A DNA stretch of 64,000 nt from Semisulcospira habei. Its lineage: Eukaryota; Mollusca; Gastropoda; Semisulcospiridae. The stretch is taken from NCBI GenBank assembly GCA_036245525.1, contig BTPG01000008.1, forward strand, positions 27,371,568 through 27,435,567, read 5' to 3'. Positions within the stretch are counted from its first letter, which is position 1; each line of letters opens with the position of its first letter. The notes under the pieces are model-generated. The model was not told where the DNA came from. It did no database searches and was given only the letters and a program-made list of their open reading frames with translations. Made by a program: the position numbers and the translations under genes. Below, piece by piece: positions 22,722-33,049 of the stretch.

Positions 22722-22985
22722 GCGTGTGTAAAATGCAAAGACATTCACAACAAAGAAAGAAACACGCTTGAAGAGGACAAGTACAACACAATTTATACTG
22801 ATGTGCAAAAGAAATGCAACATTTTTGGAATCTTCGGAAACACTAAAGTGCTTTAGTAATGTTACCCCAAAGTATTTCCGATGATTCCAAAAATAACGCA
22901 TTTCTTTTGCTCGTCAGTTTATTTAACAAATTGTATTAAATTTGTACTTGTCCTTTTTAGAGAGAGTGTATTTCTTTGTTGGAGA
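22722..22985. mobile_element. F10 foldback carrying an F9 element
   Basis: The left arm ACCAAGCGTGTGTAAAATGC, AAAGAAAGAAACACGCTTGA is opposed by TGTACTTGTCCTTTTTAGAG and TATTTCTTTGTTGGAGATTT. The apex is replaced by the F9 element at 22798. Confidence 0.85.
22798..22917. mobile_element. F9 TA element
   Basis: Ends CTGATGTGCAAAAGAAATGC and CATTTCTTTTGCTCGTCAG. Preceded by TA and followed by TT. The inner stem is GGAATCTTCGGAAACACT with a partial complement. The TA flank and ~19-bp ends suggest a Tc1/mariner-type non-autonomous element, which is inference. Confidence 0.88.
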
Positions 22986-23217
22986 TTTCTTGTGCTGGTC
23001 TGTGCCAGAGAATCTGGGCTTTGTGGTTATAACACACTGTCAAACACGAACATTAAGTGATGCAAATCTCAGTCTTTAATCACATAAATTAGATTGGACA
23101 CCAGAGCTGAGTTACCTTGATGCTAGCCATTGAAAAGACACAAGTTCCGATATAATCACTGACTCAGTTTTAATTTGGGTACATTGCCACAAGCACCAAA
23201 AAACTGAACAGTGCAGC

Positions 23218-23381
23218 TAATGCACCAGTTTCAGGAGATGGATCGAGCAAGTTAATTCAAGGGTAGTGCCAGATTTGCTTTGCGCCATCAGGCACCAAGC
23301 TAATCTGGCACTACCCTTGAATTATCATGCTCGATCCATCTCCTGCTGTAGTGTGTCGTGTGTCAGGACGAAATGAGTTTA
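23218..23381 (-). mobile_element. F2 element, ends degraded
   Basis: TGCACCAGTTTCAGGAGATG, then GGTAGTGCCAGATTTGCTTT, then GCTAATCTGGCACTACCC and ATCTCCTGCTGTAGTGTG. The left TTAA end is missing. The right end GGACGAAATGAGTTTA is degraded. Confidence 0.88.
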
Positions 23382-23717
23382 AAATCTAACACCGACGGTC
23401 AAAGCGTCCATAAGTGTGTTGGTCTATACTGACGGATTACAACCATGTCGTCCAAAACAACGTACCACAACACATCAAACCTTTGGCTGTCGGCCCAGAG
23501 CTTTTTCATGCTGCGGTGATTCTTGAAAGGAATCACATCAACAAAAAGTTCAGCCAAAGGGTTAACTTCCTTGCAAACCCTCCAACATGAAGCTAACGAA
23601 GCAATTACTGAGAAGTTGATAAAATCAACCCCATGTGCATGCATCTCTCTTCTTTGTGTCTAGCGACCAGCCTTCATCAGTCATTCTGAAAACCGGCGTT
23701 ATTTTTTGTGTCGGGTT

Positions 23718-23937
23718 TTAATCTGCCGAGAAAAAGTAAACACAATTCAACGGCAAGAGACATAAATCCTCATGAACCCCCGCGACTGCGGGGGTTCATG
23801 AGGATTTATGTCTCTTGCTGAGACCAATTTGTATCCATGTTTCTTGGACGGACTTGTCTTTACGTCGTCCAATGAACAAATATTTCAGAAACCGGCAGCT
23901 GAATGTATAATACGTACAGTGGCAGGGAAGGAGTTAA
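23718..23937 (+). mobile_element. F1 TTAA element, compensated stem
   Basis: TTAATCTGCCGAGAAAAAGT to CAGTGGCAGGGAAGGAGTTAA. The inner stem is CATGAACCCCCGC opposed by GCGGGGGTTCATG, a paired change from CATGAG/CTCATG. GACATAAATCC/GGATTTATGTC is a second paired change. Confidence 0.94.
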
Positions 23938-25334
23938 AGGTGTATTGCTACTCAAACTGAGCTGATAGTGAGCACATCACGCGGAACGCAACTGTGGATT
24001 TACACACGCACTAAGCAGTCACAAAACACGGCGGCCGCCGCAGGAAAATCGAAAAGAAAGCACAACACAAAGCCATTCATCTTTTCCACCATACACATTT
24101 CCCCCGTCCACTCCTGACAGCTTGAAAGATTTCACGCGGTCGTTGGTTGGTTGGTAACTCGGCTAGCCTCTGTTTGCTCAAGTTGAAGGTTATCTGACTT
24201 CCATTCCCCGAAGCTGACTCGGCAAGTTTTGCTCAGTCGCTCCCATTTCTCGTCAGTCCCAAGTGTGTGAAAGCGTGACCTACTTTCTTTTTTTGCTCTC
24301 CCTGTACGCTCGCAAACCAAACTCGGATGTGTTTGCTTCGCTGGGCACAGAAGCCTAGGCGCCATGACGGTTGGCTTTCACATTTTCCAGACTCGACTCC
24401 CGTTTGCTTTTCGTCGCTTGAGGATAGCATCCACAGGCAGAGATACTCATGAGCCACAGTGTTTGCAGAGGGGGGCCCTTGAGGATCTATGCCTCTCGAT
24501 GGGGCCCGATTTTACGTCTTCGTTTGGCAAGCGAGAAGGATGTTCCCGAAAGTTCATTCCACGAAGCTTTGTTTCGTCGCCCGCAAAGATTTCCAGGCAC
24601 ACATTTTGCTTGCTTGTGCACAGTCTTGCTGGAGGTCTACTGCCAGTTCCCTAACATCTCCAAGAGGCATAGATTCTTATGAGCCCTTGCAAAGCAGGGG
24701 CTCATGAGAATATATGCCTCTTGCATAGTAATCAGTTGGACCGCATTATTTCTTCCATCACTGTCCGTCAGAAAAAGGAAGCGATGAGGGGTGTGAGTCG
24801 GAGGTCTGACCAAGACGAATGCGCTGCAGACCTTTTGGGCCGGAATCTAGTCAGTCTGGGAGAGAAACAATAAATGGATGACCTGTTCTTATCGCGTGTC
24901 TATCTCGCCCTTCACATGTGGTCCTCTTTACGTATCAGTGCGTATTTTTCTTGGACGTCGCAAAACAGCGAGGGGGCCTGGAAGTGATGGGTTACTTCCC
25001 CTCAGGCCTTTGGCTTGGCGTCGCGATTGTGCAGAGGGCGTGGCTTTGCACTGCTGAGTGACGGGGGAAAGCTAACTTGGATGTGTATTCGAGAATCTGA
25101 TAATGACGGGGGACCGTGAATCGTATCGCGCTCAAGTTCTGATATAGGAAGCATGATATAACGTATTCTGTGTTCAGTGTCACCAACAAGGCGCCAAACG
25201 GCTAATCAGCCACCGTCCTTGAACTTTTCCTGGCGCGACTAAATTCAGTACCGACCTTGGTACCGGCCACAGCCGCGGATACCGTGAGAGTCTCTGCCCA
25301 AAGTTGCGCAAGTCCAAGGCCGCCATTGCTGATG
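23938..25334. other. mostly unique sequence; no gene seen
   Basis: The least repetitive part of the first half. Short overlapping frames at 24132-24707 run on both strands, carry repeat-derived segments and show no recognisable domain. A decayed F1 hairpin lies at about 24436-24506. AAACGGCTAATCAGCC near 25197 resembles an F2 fragment. Confidence 0.6.
24661..24724. repeat. F1 hairpin, solitary
   Basis: CAAGAGGCATAGATTCTTAT opposed by ATGAGAATATATGCCTCTTGC. The short apex TTGCAAAGCAGG is shorter than usual. Confidence 0.92.
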
Positions 25335-25443
25335 GCCGGTCAGTTGCATGATGAGCGAGTTTAGATCCTGTGCCGGCAAGCCACTAAGCAAGAGCTCGTT
25401 GCGTACTTGCTTGCACAGGACTAAGCTCACTTCCCTGCCAGTG
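25335..25443. repeat. F7 inverted repeat with extra bases
   Basis: GGTCAGTTGCATGATGAGCG on the left, GGACTAAGCTCACTTCCCTG on the right. Relative to other F7 copies the left arm has small insertions (TGA, GA and GG). Confidence 0.85.
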
Positions 25444-25678
25444 CACGTAGATGGGAGATGGGAGGACAATATCTCAGAGTGGACAGGACTGAAGCTGGGC
25501 GATACGCTGAGAATGGCAGAGAACAGAGAGGAATGGAGGGAGCTGGTTGCCAAGTCATCAGTGGTGCCCCAACGGTCGGCAAGACTACGGGATATAGATA
25601 GATAGATAGATAGAAGATCACTCATGGAACTGTGGCTAGGTGTGCAACAACTCCGCACGGACGGTCCGGCAATCCATT

Positions 25679-25889
25679 TTAACTCATTCTACCCCAGACA
25701 CACCACTGCATAAGGATCGACCATGATAGTTCAAGGGTGATGCCAGAATAGCTTGGCGCCTATGGGCGCCAAGCTATTCTGGCATCACCCTTGAACTATC
25801 ATGGTCGATCTGTGTCCTGCACTGCAATGCAGTTTTCAGAAGACGACAGCAAAATTTGGGGATTTCGGTGTTGGGGTGGAATGAGTTAA
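25679..25889 (+). mobile_element. F2b TTAA element
   Basis: 211 bp, TTAACTCATTCTACCCCAGA to TTGGGGTGGAATGAGTTAA. The hairpin GATGCCAGAATAGCTTGGCG, apex CCTATGGG, is perfect. TCGACCATGATAGTTCAAGG extends the stem. The last TTAA is shared with the next element. Confidence 0.95.
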
Positions 25890-26147
25890 CCCTTCCCTGC
25901 CGGTGTCCGTACGTACCCTGACATTTTTATTTCTCAGTGAAATCCGGCTTGGTTCATTCAACGATTAAAAGCCAAACCCTACAAAGAAACATGGATACAA
26001 ATTCGGTCTCAACAAGACGGGCATAGATTCTCACGCGTCCCCGGCGCAGTCGGCGGGGGGTTCATCAGTGAGGACTGATCTATGTCTCACTTGCAGCCGG
26101 TTGCCGGATTGGGTTCACTTTATGTCAGTCAACAGTGAAGGGGTTAA
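25886..26147 (-). mobile_element. F1 TTAA element with many micro-insertions
   Basis: Reverse-oriented, TTAACCCTTCCCTGCCGGTG to ACAGTGAAGGGGTTAA, 262 bp against about 220. Extra 2-4 bp pieces, mostly CGG/CCGG or CAGT/CTG, interrupt the hairpin and right side, for example TTCATCAGTGAGGACTGATC and GCAGCCGGTTGCCGGATTGG. Its left TTAA is the right TTAA of the F2b element. Confidence 0.9.
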
Positions 26148-26207
26148 TCGAACAGACCGGCCAGCGTTTGGACGGTTTATACCAGTCATAAATATCGTAT
26201 CGTAGTT

Positions 26208-26608
26208 TAGTGGTCTGCAAATTAAAACACTACCACCTGAGACTGAGAATTACTGAACCGGAGGTGGATTGTTCATGGTACTGATACTCAAGAGTTCTGC
26301 GTCAGTCGTAACTTCAGCGAACCGATCAATGTCCGTTTAACTCATTCTATCCCAGACACACCACAGCAAGATAATGATCGACCATGATAGTTCAAGGGTG
26401 ATGCCAGAATAGCTTGGCGCCGACGGGGCGCCAAGCTATTCTGGCATCACCCTTGAACTATCATGGTCGATCTGTATCCTGCACTAGAGTGAAGTCTTCA
26501 GAGGACAACGGCAAAATTTGATGATTTCGGTGTTGGGGTAGAATGAGTTAACGTCACTGAGACTGAGGTCACGTCGAGTCAGTAGCGCTTAATTTGCAGA
26601 CCGGCCAC
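26208..26608. repeat. inverted repeat enclosing an F2b element
   Basis: AGTGGTCTGCAAATTAA at 26208 opposes TTAATTTGCAGACCGGCCACT at 26588, with CCTGAGACTGAG and CTGAGACTGAGG segments inside. The right arm has an extra CGG. The F2b element at 26337 lies between the arms. Confidence 0.8.
26337..26551 (+). mobile_element. F2b TTAA element
   Basis: 215 bp, TTAACTCATTCTATCCCAGA to TTGGGGTAGAATGAGTTAA. The hairpin is perfect with apex CCGACGGGG. Close to the 25679 copy. Confidence 0.95.
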
Positions 26609-26629
26609 TACTCTGACCGATTCCGGGCT

Positions 26630-26820
26630 TTAACCCCCTCACTGCCGAGACCAAATTGAACACGATTTAGCTGCAAGAGACATAGACCGTCATGAGCCCC
26701 CCGCGAGGGTCTATGTCTCTTGTATCAACGTTCCTTGGATGGTTTGGGGCTTTTCATTGGCGGACTGAACAAAGATTTCAGTTTAAAAAAATGTACGTGC
26801 ACTGGCAGGGAAGGGGTTAA
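26630..26820 (+). mobile_element. F1 TTAA element, collapsed hairpin
   Basis: TTAACCCCCTCACTGCCGAG to CACTGGCAGGGAAGGGGTTAA. The hairpin keeps GCAAGAGACATAGACC and GGGTCTATGTCTCTTG, but most of the apex stem is deleted. Confidence 0.92.
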
Positions 26821-27108
26821 TGCAGCGCAGTGCCTGATTCAAGCTAGTTGCGCCACAGTACAGACATACTTCACCCAGGCACGAATCAGTCCTTCAAGTT
26901 GCCGGACGCCGAACGGCATTCGGGCCGGCCATCGGCGAGGTCAACGGCTCTCCGGCTACAGGTCTGTCCTCGACAAGGCCGAAAAAAAGAATGAACTTAC
27001 CAAAGGCAGTATCGCTAAAGCTGCTTTGGCCTGACCAAAGAGTATAGAGGCTACGCTATCATACTCTTTGGCCGGACTGCGGCCAGCAGGGAACACAACA
27101 GTACACGG

Positions 27109-27110
<2 letters not shown>

Positions 27111-27151
<41 letters not shown>

Positions 27152-27212
27152 TTCAAGAGCTAAAGACGGAAATGCGACATTCCAAAAATGTCGCATTTCT
27201 TTTGCTCGTCAG
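27111..27212. repeat. (AT)n then F9 fragment
   Basis: AT array to 27148, then GGAAATGCGACATTCCAAAA and AATGTCGCATTTCTTTTGCT. Only the right F9 end (GCTCGTCAG) is complete. Confidence 0.85.
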
Positions 27213-27666
27213 CATACACTGAGACATCAGTCTGATGATTCAGTTTTCTAAATGGGTTGTCAGTTGCATCTTTGACAACAGATTTACCTTTCGTTGTCTG
27301 TCGGTCGCGCTTTTTGTAACTGAAAAGTATGTCGGTGTAACTTCTGTGCGTCAGTGACACGATGCCAACTTTTTTCTCCAAAAATCAATCTCATCATCCT
27401 AACTGTGACAAGCAAGCGGCATACAAAGACAAATGCTATAAAAAAAAAAATGACACGAAAAATGACAAAAATAATTATGGGACAGATTTTCAACATCTTA
27501 CATTTGTCACACAAAAAAGGACCTCGGACTGAAATTTTTGACGTGCATCGATGGCCACTCCTTGTGATTTCTTTTCATCTCCGACAGAATTCAATGGCCG
27601 CGTGTCGTATTTACTGTATTATATGTCATCATGATCAGAGTTCGGTTCATATTGTTTCGATAAAAT

Positions 27667-27722
27667 TATTTAAACCTTGGCTGTCGGTAGCGCTTTGAAT
27701 GAGTCGCGATGATTCCCGAAGG
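27667..27722. repeat. F4 left half
   Basis: TTTAAACCTTGGCTGTCGGT then AGCGCTTTGAATGAGTCGCG and ATGATTCC. The right half is absent. Confidence 0.78.
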
Positions 27723-27727
27723 AAGTG

Positions 27728-27759
27728 GAAACGTCTGTGTCCGATGGCGATAGTTAATA

Positions 27760-27792
<33 letters not shown>

Positions 27793-28178
27793 AAACATCA
27801 ACACCGCAGTTGACAAAATGCCACGTTTGACTGTGATTTAGACCGTAACGTCCTAACTTACAGACTAGCACACAAATATCCGACACACCGTTAGTGAGAA
27901 AATTGTACTACAGGGGAGTTTTGCTTTTTAACGTCATCATCTTTCTAATCCATTCCCTGCCATTGCACGTACAATTTTACTTCTGAAATCGCTTATCGAA
28001 CATAAGCCAAAATTGTCCAAGAAACATAGATGCAAATTGGTCTCAGCAAGAGACAAAGATCTTCATGAGCCCCCGCAGTCGCGGGGGCTCATGAGGATCC
28101 ATGTCTCTTGCAGTTAGATCGTGTTCACTTTGTGTCGGCAGTGATGAGTTTCTATCGCCATCGGACACAGACGTTTTC
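27728..28178. repeat. inverted repeat enclosing an F1 element
   Basis: AAACGTCTGTGTCCGATGGC (27729) and GCCATCGGACACAGACGTTT (28157) are perfect complements, with a matching GATAG/CTATC. The ~400-bp interior holds an (AAC)n array at 27762-27791 and an F1 element at the right end. Confidence 0.9.
27945..28150 (-). mobile_element. F1 element, ends degraded
   Basis: CTAATCCATTCCCTGCCATT to GGCAGTGATGAGTT. The hairpin is good around CCCCCGCAGTCGCGGGGG, with CTTCATGAG/CTCATGAGG imperfect. Confidence 0.9.
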
Positions 28179-28303
28179 ACTGCTGAACTACGTGATGTTG
28201 AACTGTACGACTGATGTGTTTCTTCCCCGTCGTATGTTTATTTATTTATTTTTTCACATTAAAATATGATTTTACAATTCCACAGAAAAAAAATTCAGTG
28301 GCT

Positions 28304-28781
<478 letters not shown>

Positions 28782-28922
28782 CCAACGGCAAAACAAAGCA
28801 TACGATATTGAAAATGAATAAAATACTAACTCGAGCATTTCGAACAGAAAACAAATTCAAATTGGAAATAACGGGTAATTCCAATGGAAATTGTCAATAA
28901 TCTGCTACTGGGTTCTGTTATA

Positions 28923-29034
28923 TGAACCCCTTAACTTCTACTGACGGTAAACGCTCGGCGAAAAATAAAAACCAACCTCGTGACAACGCACCCTTCCGGC
29001 CGAACGGTATCGTCAGTAGCAGGCAAAGGGTTCA
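28923..29034. mobile_element. F5 hairpin
   Basis: TGAACCCCTTAACTTCTACTGACGG pattern opposed by GGTATCGTCAGTAGCAGGCA and AAGGGTTCA. The terminal tetramers are TGAA and TTCA, complementary. GCTCGGCG and CCGGCCGAAC are the inner arms. Confidence 0.88.
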
Positions 29035-29127
29035 TTCACCCTTTGGCTGTCGGTAGCGGTTTATGTCGCGATGATTCCTGCAAGGAATCATCGCGACAAA
29101 AACCGCTACCGACAGCCAAAGGGTTAA
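29035..29127. mobile_element. F4 palindrome
   Basis: 93 bp. TTCACCCTTTGGCTGTCGGT opposed by ACCGACAGCCAAAGGGTTAA, apex GATTCCTGCAAGGAATC. It abuts the F5 hairpin directly. Confidence 0.94.
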
Positions 29128-29452
29128 CCCACGTGTGAGACCATTAGCACTAGGCTCTCCTTTCTATTCGCGCGTATTCTTCCGCTAATCATTCATAATG
29201 GACAAACACAAAGGGATGGCAGTGGCCGCATTAAAAATTGATCTTGGCTTTGTTTGAGGGAATAAAAGATTTCCATCGTCATAATCAAACCGCCACAATT
29301 ATCCAAATTGAGTCCGCATGGCAATTTCGTATTCTGACATTTGAAATCGCCCGTTTTAAGTTGATTTTTGTGTGTGAATTTTTGATGCGAGGTGTTGGTT
29401 TTTATCCGGTTATTTCATTGTTCTCAATGTTATGCTGTCACACTGGGTGCGC

Positions 29453-29508
<56 letters not shown>

Positions 29509-29905
29509 CTCTCTGTGCGTGTGTGAGCACGGTGTGTTTGTTAGCGTGCGTGCGTGTCAGTATGTGCGCGTGCGTGCGTGTGCGTGTGTGTACATGCTAT
29601 TGTGCCCGGATGTGTGAATGTGTGTGTGTGCCGTACAGTGTGTGTGTTTGTGCCGGACAGTATGTGTATATGTATATGTGCGTGCGAGCGTGTTTGTGTG
29701 TGTGTGTGCGTGTGTGTGAGCGTGCATGCGTGTGTGCGTTTATCTGTGTGTGTGTGCATGCGTGCATGTGTGGTTCTTTATGCGTGTGCACGCGCGTGTC
29801 TGCGTGCGAGCGGTGCGTGTGCTTCAGTGCATGCGTGCGTGCATGCATAGTGCCGGCGTGCGTGCATCTGTGCGTGCATGCGTCTGTTCATGTGTTTATG
29901 AGTGC
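29453..29905. repeat. (CT)n and degenerate GT-rich tract
   Basis: CT array 29453-29503 followed by 390 bp of GT with GC, AT and CA steps. The 227-residue frame through it is Cys/Val/Ser-rich and not credible. Confidence 0.93.
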
Positions 29906-29947
29906 GCTTGACCACAGTTAATCTGTGACACAATCCCTCATCTACTC

Positions 29948-30015
29948 TACGCAACCTGCAAGAGACACTGATTCTCACGAACTCCGGGGCTCACGCAACT
30001 ACTTAGTATATGCCT
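29948..30015. repeat. F1 hairpin, decayed
   Basis: TGCAAGAGACACTGATTCTC on the left and GTATATGCCTCTTCC on the right. The inner stem is largely lost. Confidence 0.75.
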
Positions 30016-30301
30016 CTTCCCCCCCCCCCCCCTCATCCACCCCTCTAAACCTCGCACTCACGTTCAGAATGATCAGACTTAACCCTCTGCCGGTGAACGG
30101 TACCACAAGTCCGCTTCACCTCAAGGGCGCACCACCGCAGGCAATCATTTCTCGAAATTTTCCCCGCGAATCAATGGAAGAGGCATTAGCATATCATTTG
30201 CAGTCATTCATCATTGATAACGAAGAGGGATAATGTATTTCGGCTGAACGGAGCATTCTCTAAATGTGCGCCGGTTTGTCATTTTGGACCTTACGGTTCT
30301 T

Positions 30302-30371
30302 TGTGAGCTTATCTCTGATTGTGGGCCTTACGGCCGAAGGCCGTAAGGTCCACAATCAGAGACCAGCTCAC
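30302..30371. repeat. F6 hairpin
   Basis: TGTGAGCTTATCTCTGATTG opposed by CAATCAGAGACCAGCTCACA, apex GGCCTTACGGCCGAAGGCCG. TTTTGGACCTTACGG just upstream is another F6 piece. Confidence 0.93.
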
Positions 30372-30451
30372 AAATTAACAGACTACTCGTCCCGGCACTG
30401 ACGACAAAAGAAGTCAAGGGCAAACGCGATACGTCACTTCCGGTGTCAATA

Positions 30452-30483
30452 AATTCATTATATATATATATATATATATATAT
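30452..30483. repeat. (AT)n microsatellite
   Basis: Short AT array. Confidence 0.9.
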
Positions 30484-30723
30484 TATAGCTGACTCTAGTA
30501 TGCTAAGAGTAAAAATAGTCTAACACAGGTTAGGTCTAAGCTCAGTGATATTTGAACTGTTTCAAGGATATGGCTAGGCGTAAGTAGCTATTTTGTACTG
30601 TGACTGCTGTGAAATACAAATACTTCATTAAGAAACTTACCGCCTTGCTTCCGGAAACTGAAAGTTAACACGTCTTAATTTGTCAGTTGCATGCTGGCAA
30701 AGCTTCTGGTCACGTAAGTAGTG

Positions 30724-30962
30724 CACGAAGAAATTAGCTGTACAAAGGAAGAAATTAGCTGTACAAAGGAAGAAATTAGCTGTACAAAGGAAGAAATTAG
30801 CTGTACAAAGGAAGAAATTAGCTGTACAAAGGAAGACATTAGCTGTACAAAGGAAGACATTAGCTGTACAAAGGAAGAAATTAGCTATATAAAGGAAGAA
30901 ATTAGTTGTATACACTGAGAAATTAGCTGTATAAAGGAAGAAATTAGCTGTATAAAGGAAAC
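30724..30962. repeat. 21-bp minisatellite
   Basis: About 11 copies of GAAGAAATTAGCTGTACAAAG. The 21-bp period keeps frames open on both strands (a 7-residue KEEISCT-like repeat), which is a period effect. A diverged unit (TACACTGAG) lies near 30911. Confidence 0.95.
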
Positions 30963-31166
30963 TTAAAAGTCTGCGAGAATTGTTCATAATAATTAAATGG
31001 CAGGAGAACGTTTCATGAACAGTTTGCATGCACTGAAGTGACTCTGAACCAAAATTTCACGCGAATCATGTGGAGGACGAAACAGCAGTAAGGTGAAATT
31101 GAAGTTCACACCGCTCGCAGGGCATTTTCAGGGGTGCAGTGAAACAAAGCGAGCAAAAGTTCTACC

Positions 31167-31384
31167 TTAACCCCTTCACTGCCGAGAAGAAGTAAACAAG
31201 ATCCAACTGCAAGAGACATAGATCCTCATGAGCCCCCGCGACTGCGGGGGCTCATGAGGATCTATGCCTCTTGCTGAGACCACTTTGTGTTCATGTTTCT
31301 TGCGGAGGGTTGTGGCTTTTGGTCGGTGAATGAACCAAGATTTCAGAAACAAAAACGTACGTACAGCGGCAGGGAAGGAGTTGA
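31167..31384 (+). mobile_element. F1 TTAA element
   Basis: TTAACCCCTTCACTGCCGAG to AGCGGCAGGGAAGGAGTTGA. The hairpin is perfect (GATCCTCATGAGCCCCCGC and complement). This is the closest copy to a family consensus. Confidence 0.95.
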
Positions 31385-31570
31385 CCACCGTGACTTAGAC
31401 AGGGGCGCGCAGTAGTACATGAAAGAAATCAAAGACCAGTACTTGACATTATCAATTTTTTTTTTTTTTTTTTTTTGGTGGTCGGCACTGCACCTTTTTT
31501 CCTGTCGTTCTTCTGTCTTTTAAAGATTACCGCGTCGTGCTTTGCGTAATTTGTCACAACATGAATATGA

Positions 31571-32655
31571 ATATACAGTCTACTTCGGTCATAGAAGTAT
31601 ACAGTCTACTTCGGTCATAGAAATATACAGTCTACTTCGGTCATAAAAATATACAGTGTACTTCGGTCATAGAAATATACAGTCTACTTCGGTTATAGAA
31701 ATATACAGTCTACTTCGATTATAGAAATATACAGTCTACTTCGGTTATAGAAATATACAGTCTACTTCGGTCATAGAAATATACAGTCTACTTCGGTTAT
31801 AGAATTATACAGTCTACTTCGGTTATAGAAATATACAGTCTACTTCGGTCATAGAAATATACAGTCTACTTCGGTCATAGAAATATACAGTCTACTTCGG
31901 TCATAGAAATATACAGTCTACTTCGGTCATAGAAATATACAGTACTTCGGTCATAGAAATATACAGTCTACTTCGGTTATAGAAATATACAGTCTACTTC
32001 GGTTATAGAAATATACAGTCTACTTCGGTCATAGAAATATACAGTCTACTTCGGTCATAGAAATATACAGTCTACTTCGGTCATAGAAATATACAGTCTA
32101 CTTCGGTCATAGAAATATACAGTCTACTTCGGTCATAGAAATATACAGTCTACTTCGGTCATAGAAATATACAGTCTACTTCGGTCATAGAAATATACAG
32201 TCTACTTCGGTCATAGAAATATACAGTCTACTTCAGTCATAGAAATATACATTCTACTTCGGTCATAGAAATATACAGTACTTCGGTCATAGAAATATAC
32301 AGTCTACTTCGGTTATAGAAATATACAGTCTACTTCGGTCATAGAAATATACAGTCTACATCGGTCATAGAAATATACAGTCTACTTCGGTTATAGAAAT
32401 ATACAGTCTACTTCGATTATAGAAATATACAGTCTACTTCGGTTATAGAAATATACAGTCTACTTCGGTTATAGAAATATACAGTCTACTTCGGTCATAG
32501 AAATATACAGTCTACTTCGGTCATAGAAATATACAGTCTACTTCGGTCATAGAAATATACAGTCTACTTCGGTCCAGAAATATACAGTCTACTTCGGTCA
32601 TAGAAATATACAGTCTACTTCGGTCATAGAAATATACAGTCTACTTCGGTTATAG
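31571..32655. repeat. 26-bp minisatellite, about 42 copies
   Basis: The unit is CTACTTCGGTCATAGAAATA followed by TACAGT. Three variant types alternate: GGTCATAG, GGTTATAG and GATTATAG. Two units near 31939 and 32277 lack CTA, and each is followed by a GGTTATAG unit, which points to block duplication. After the last unit the sequence reads GGTTATAGCAAGGTCGGATA. That resembles the terminal repeat of the TA element at 57302. Confidence 0.96.
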
Positions 32656-32690
32656 CAAGGTCGGATATAACAAACGTCGGATATATCATA

Positions 32691-32765
32691 CCGACGAGCA
32701 AAAGAAATGCCAAATTTTTGAAATCATCAGAAACACTGAAATGTCGCATTTCGTTTGCTCGTCAG
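32691..32765. mobile_element. F9 TA element, shortest copy
   Basis: 75 bp flanked by TA on both sides. CCGACGAGCAAAAGAAATGC to GCATTTCGTTTGCTCGTCAG. The interior is just ATTTTTGAAATCATCAGAAA with its short partner. Confidence 0.92.
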
Positions 32766-32875
32766 TATAACAACGTCTTTTCAGAGGTTCCGACAGCACT
32801 GTTTCTATATGCAAATTATTTCGCTGTTAACAACGTCGGATATTAAAAAAAAACACACAAAAAAAAAACAAACAC

Positions 32876-32973
32876 AGATACAAATTGTCTCAGCAAGAGG
32901 CAGGGGCTCATGAGGATCTATGTCTCTTGCAGCTAGATCAAGTTCACTTTTTCTCGGCAGTGAAGGGGGTTAA
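32876..32973 (-). mobile_element. F1 element, truncated
   Basis: Begins inside the body at ATACAAATTGTCTCAGCAAG. The left hairpin arm is lost (GGCAGGGGCTCATGAGGATC). The right end CGGCAGTGAAGGGGGTTAA is intact. Confidence 0.9.
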
Positions 32974-33049
32974 AAGGTACATGTAAGAGTAAATAGCGCT
33001 CAGACAATAGGACGGATAAGGCTCGAATTGGTTACGGGTTATTTCCCAA

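Noticed and set aside
24132..24707. Cluster of overlapping 64-96 codon frames in a less repetitive region
   Set aside because: Frames on both strands overlap, part of the DNA is a decayed F1 hairpin, and no protein family is evident.
29238..29921. 227-codon frame, the longest on the + strand
   Set aside because: Two thirds is (CT)n and GT-rich DNA giving Ser-Leu and Cys-Val repeats. The first ~70 residues show no domain.
30637..31029. Repeat protein-like frames with 7-residue units
   Set aside because: A 21-bp minisatellite keeps frames open on both strands. No start context or flanking exon supports a gene.
31571..32655. CRISPR-like array
   Set aside because: The 26-bp units are contiguous with no unique spacers, so it is a minisatellite.
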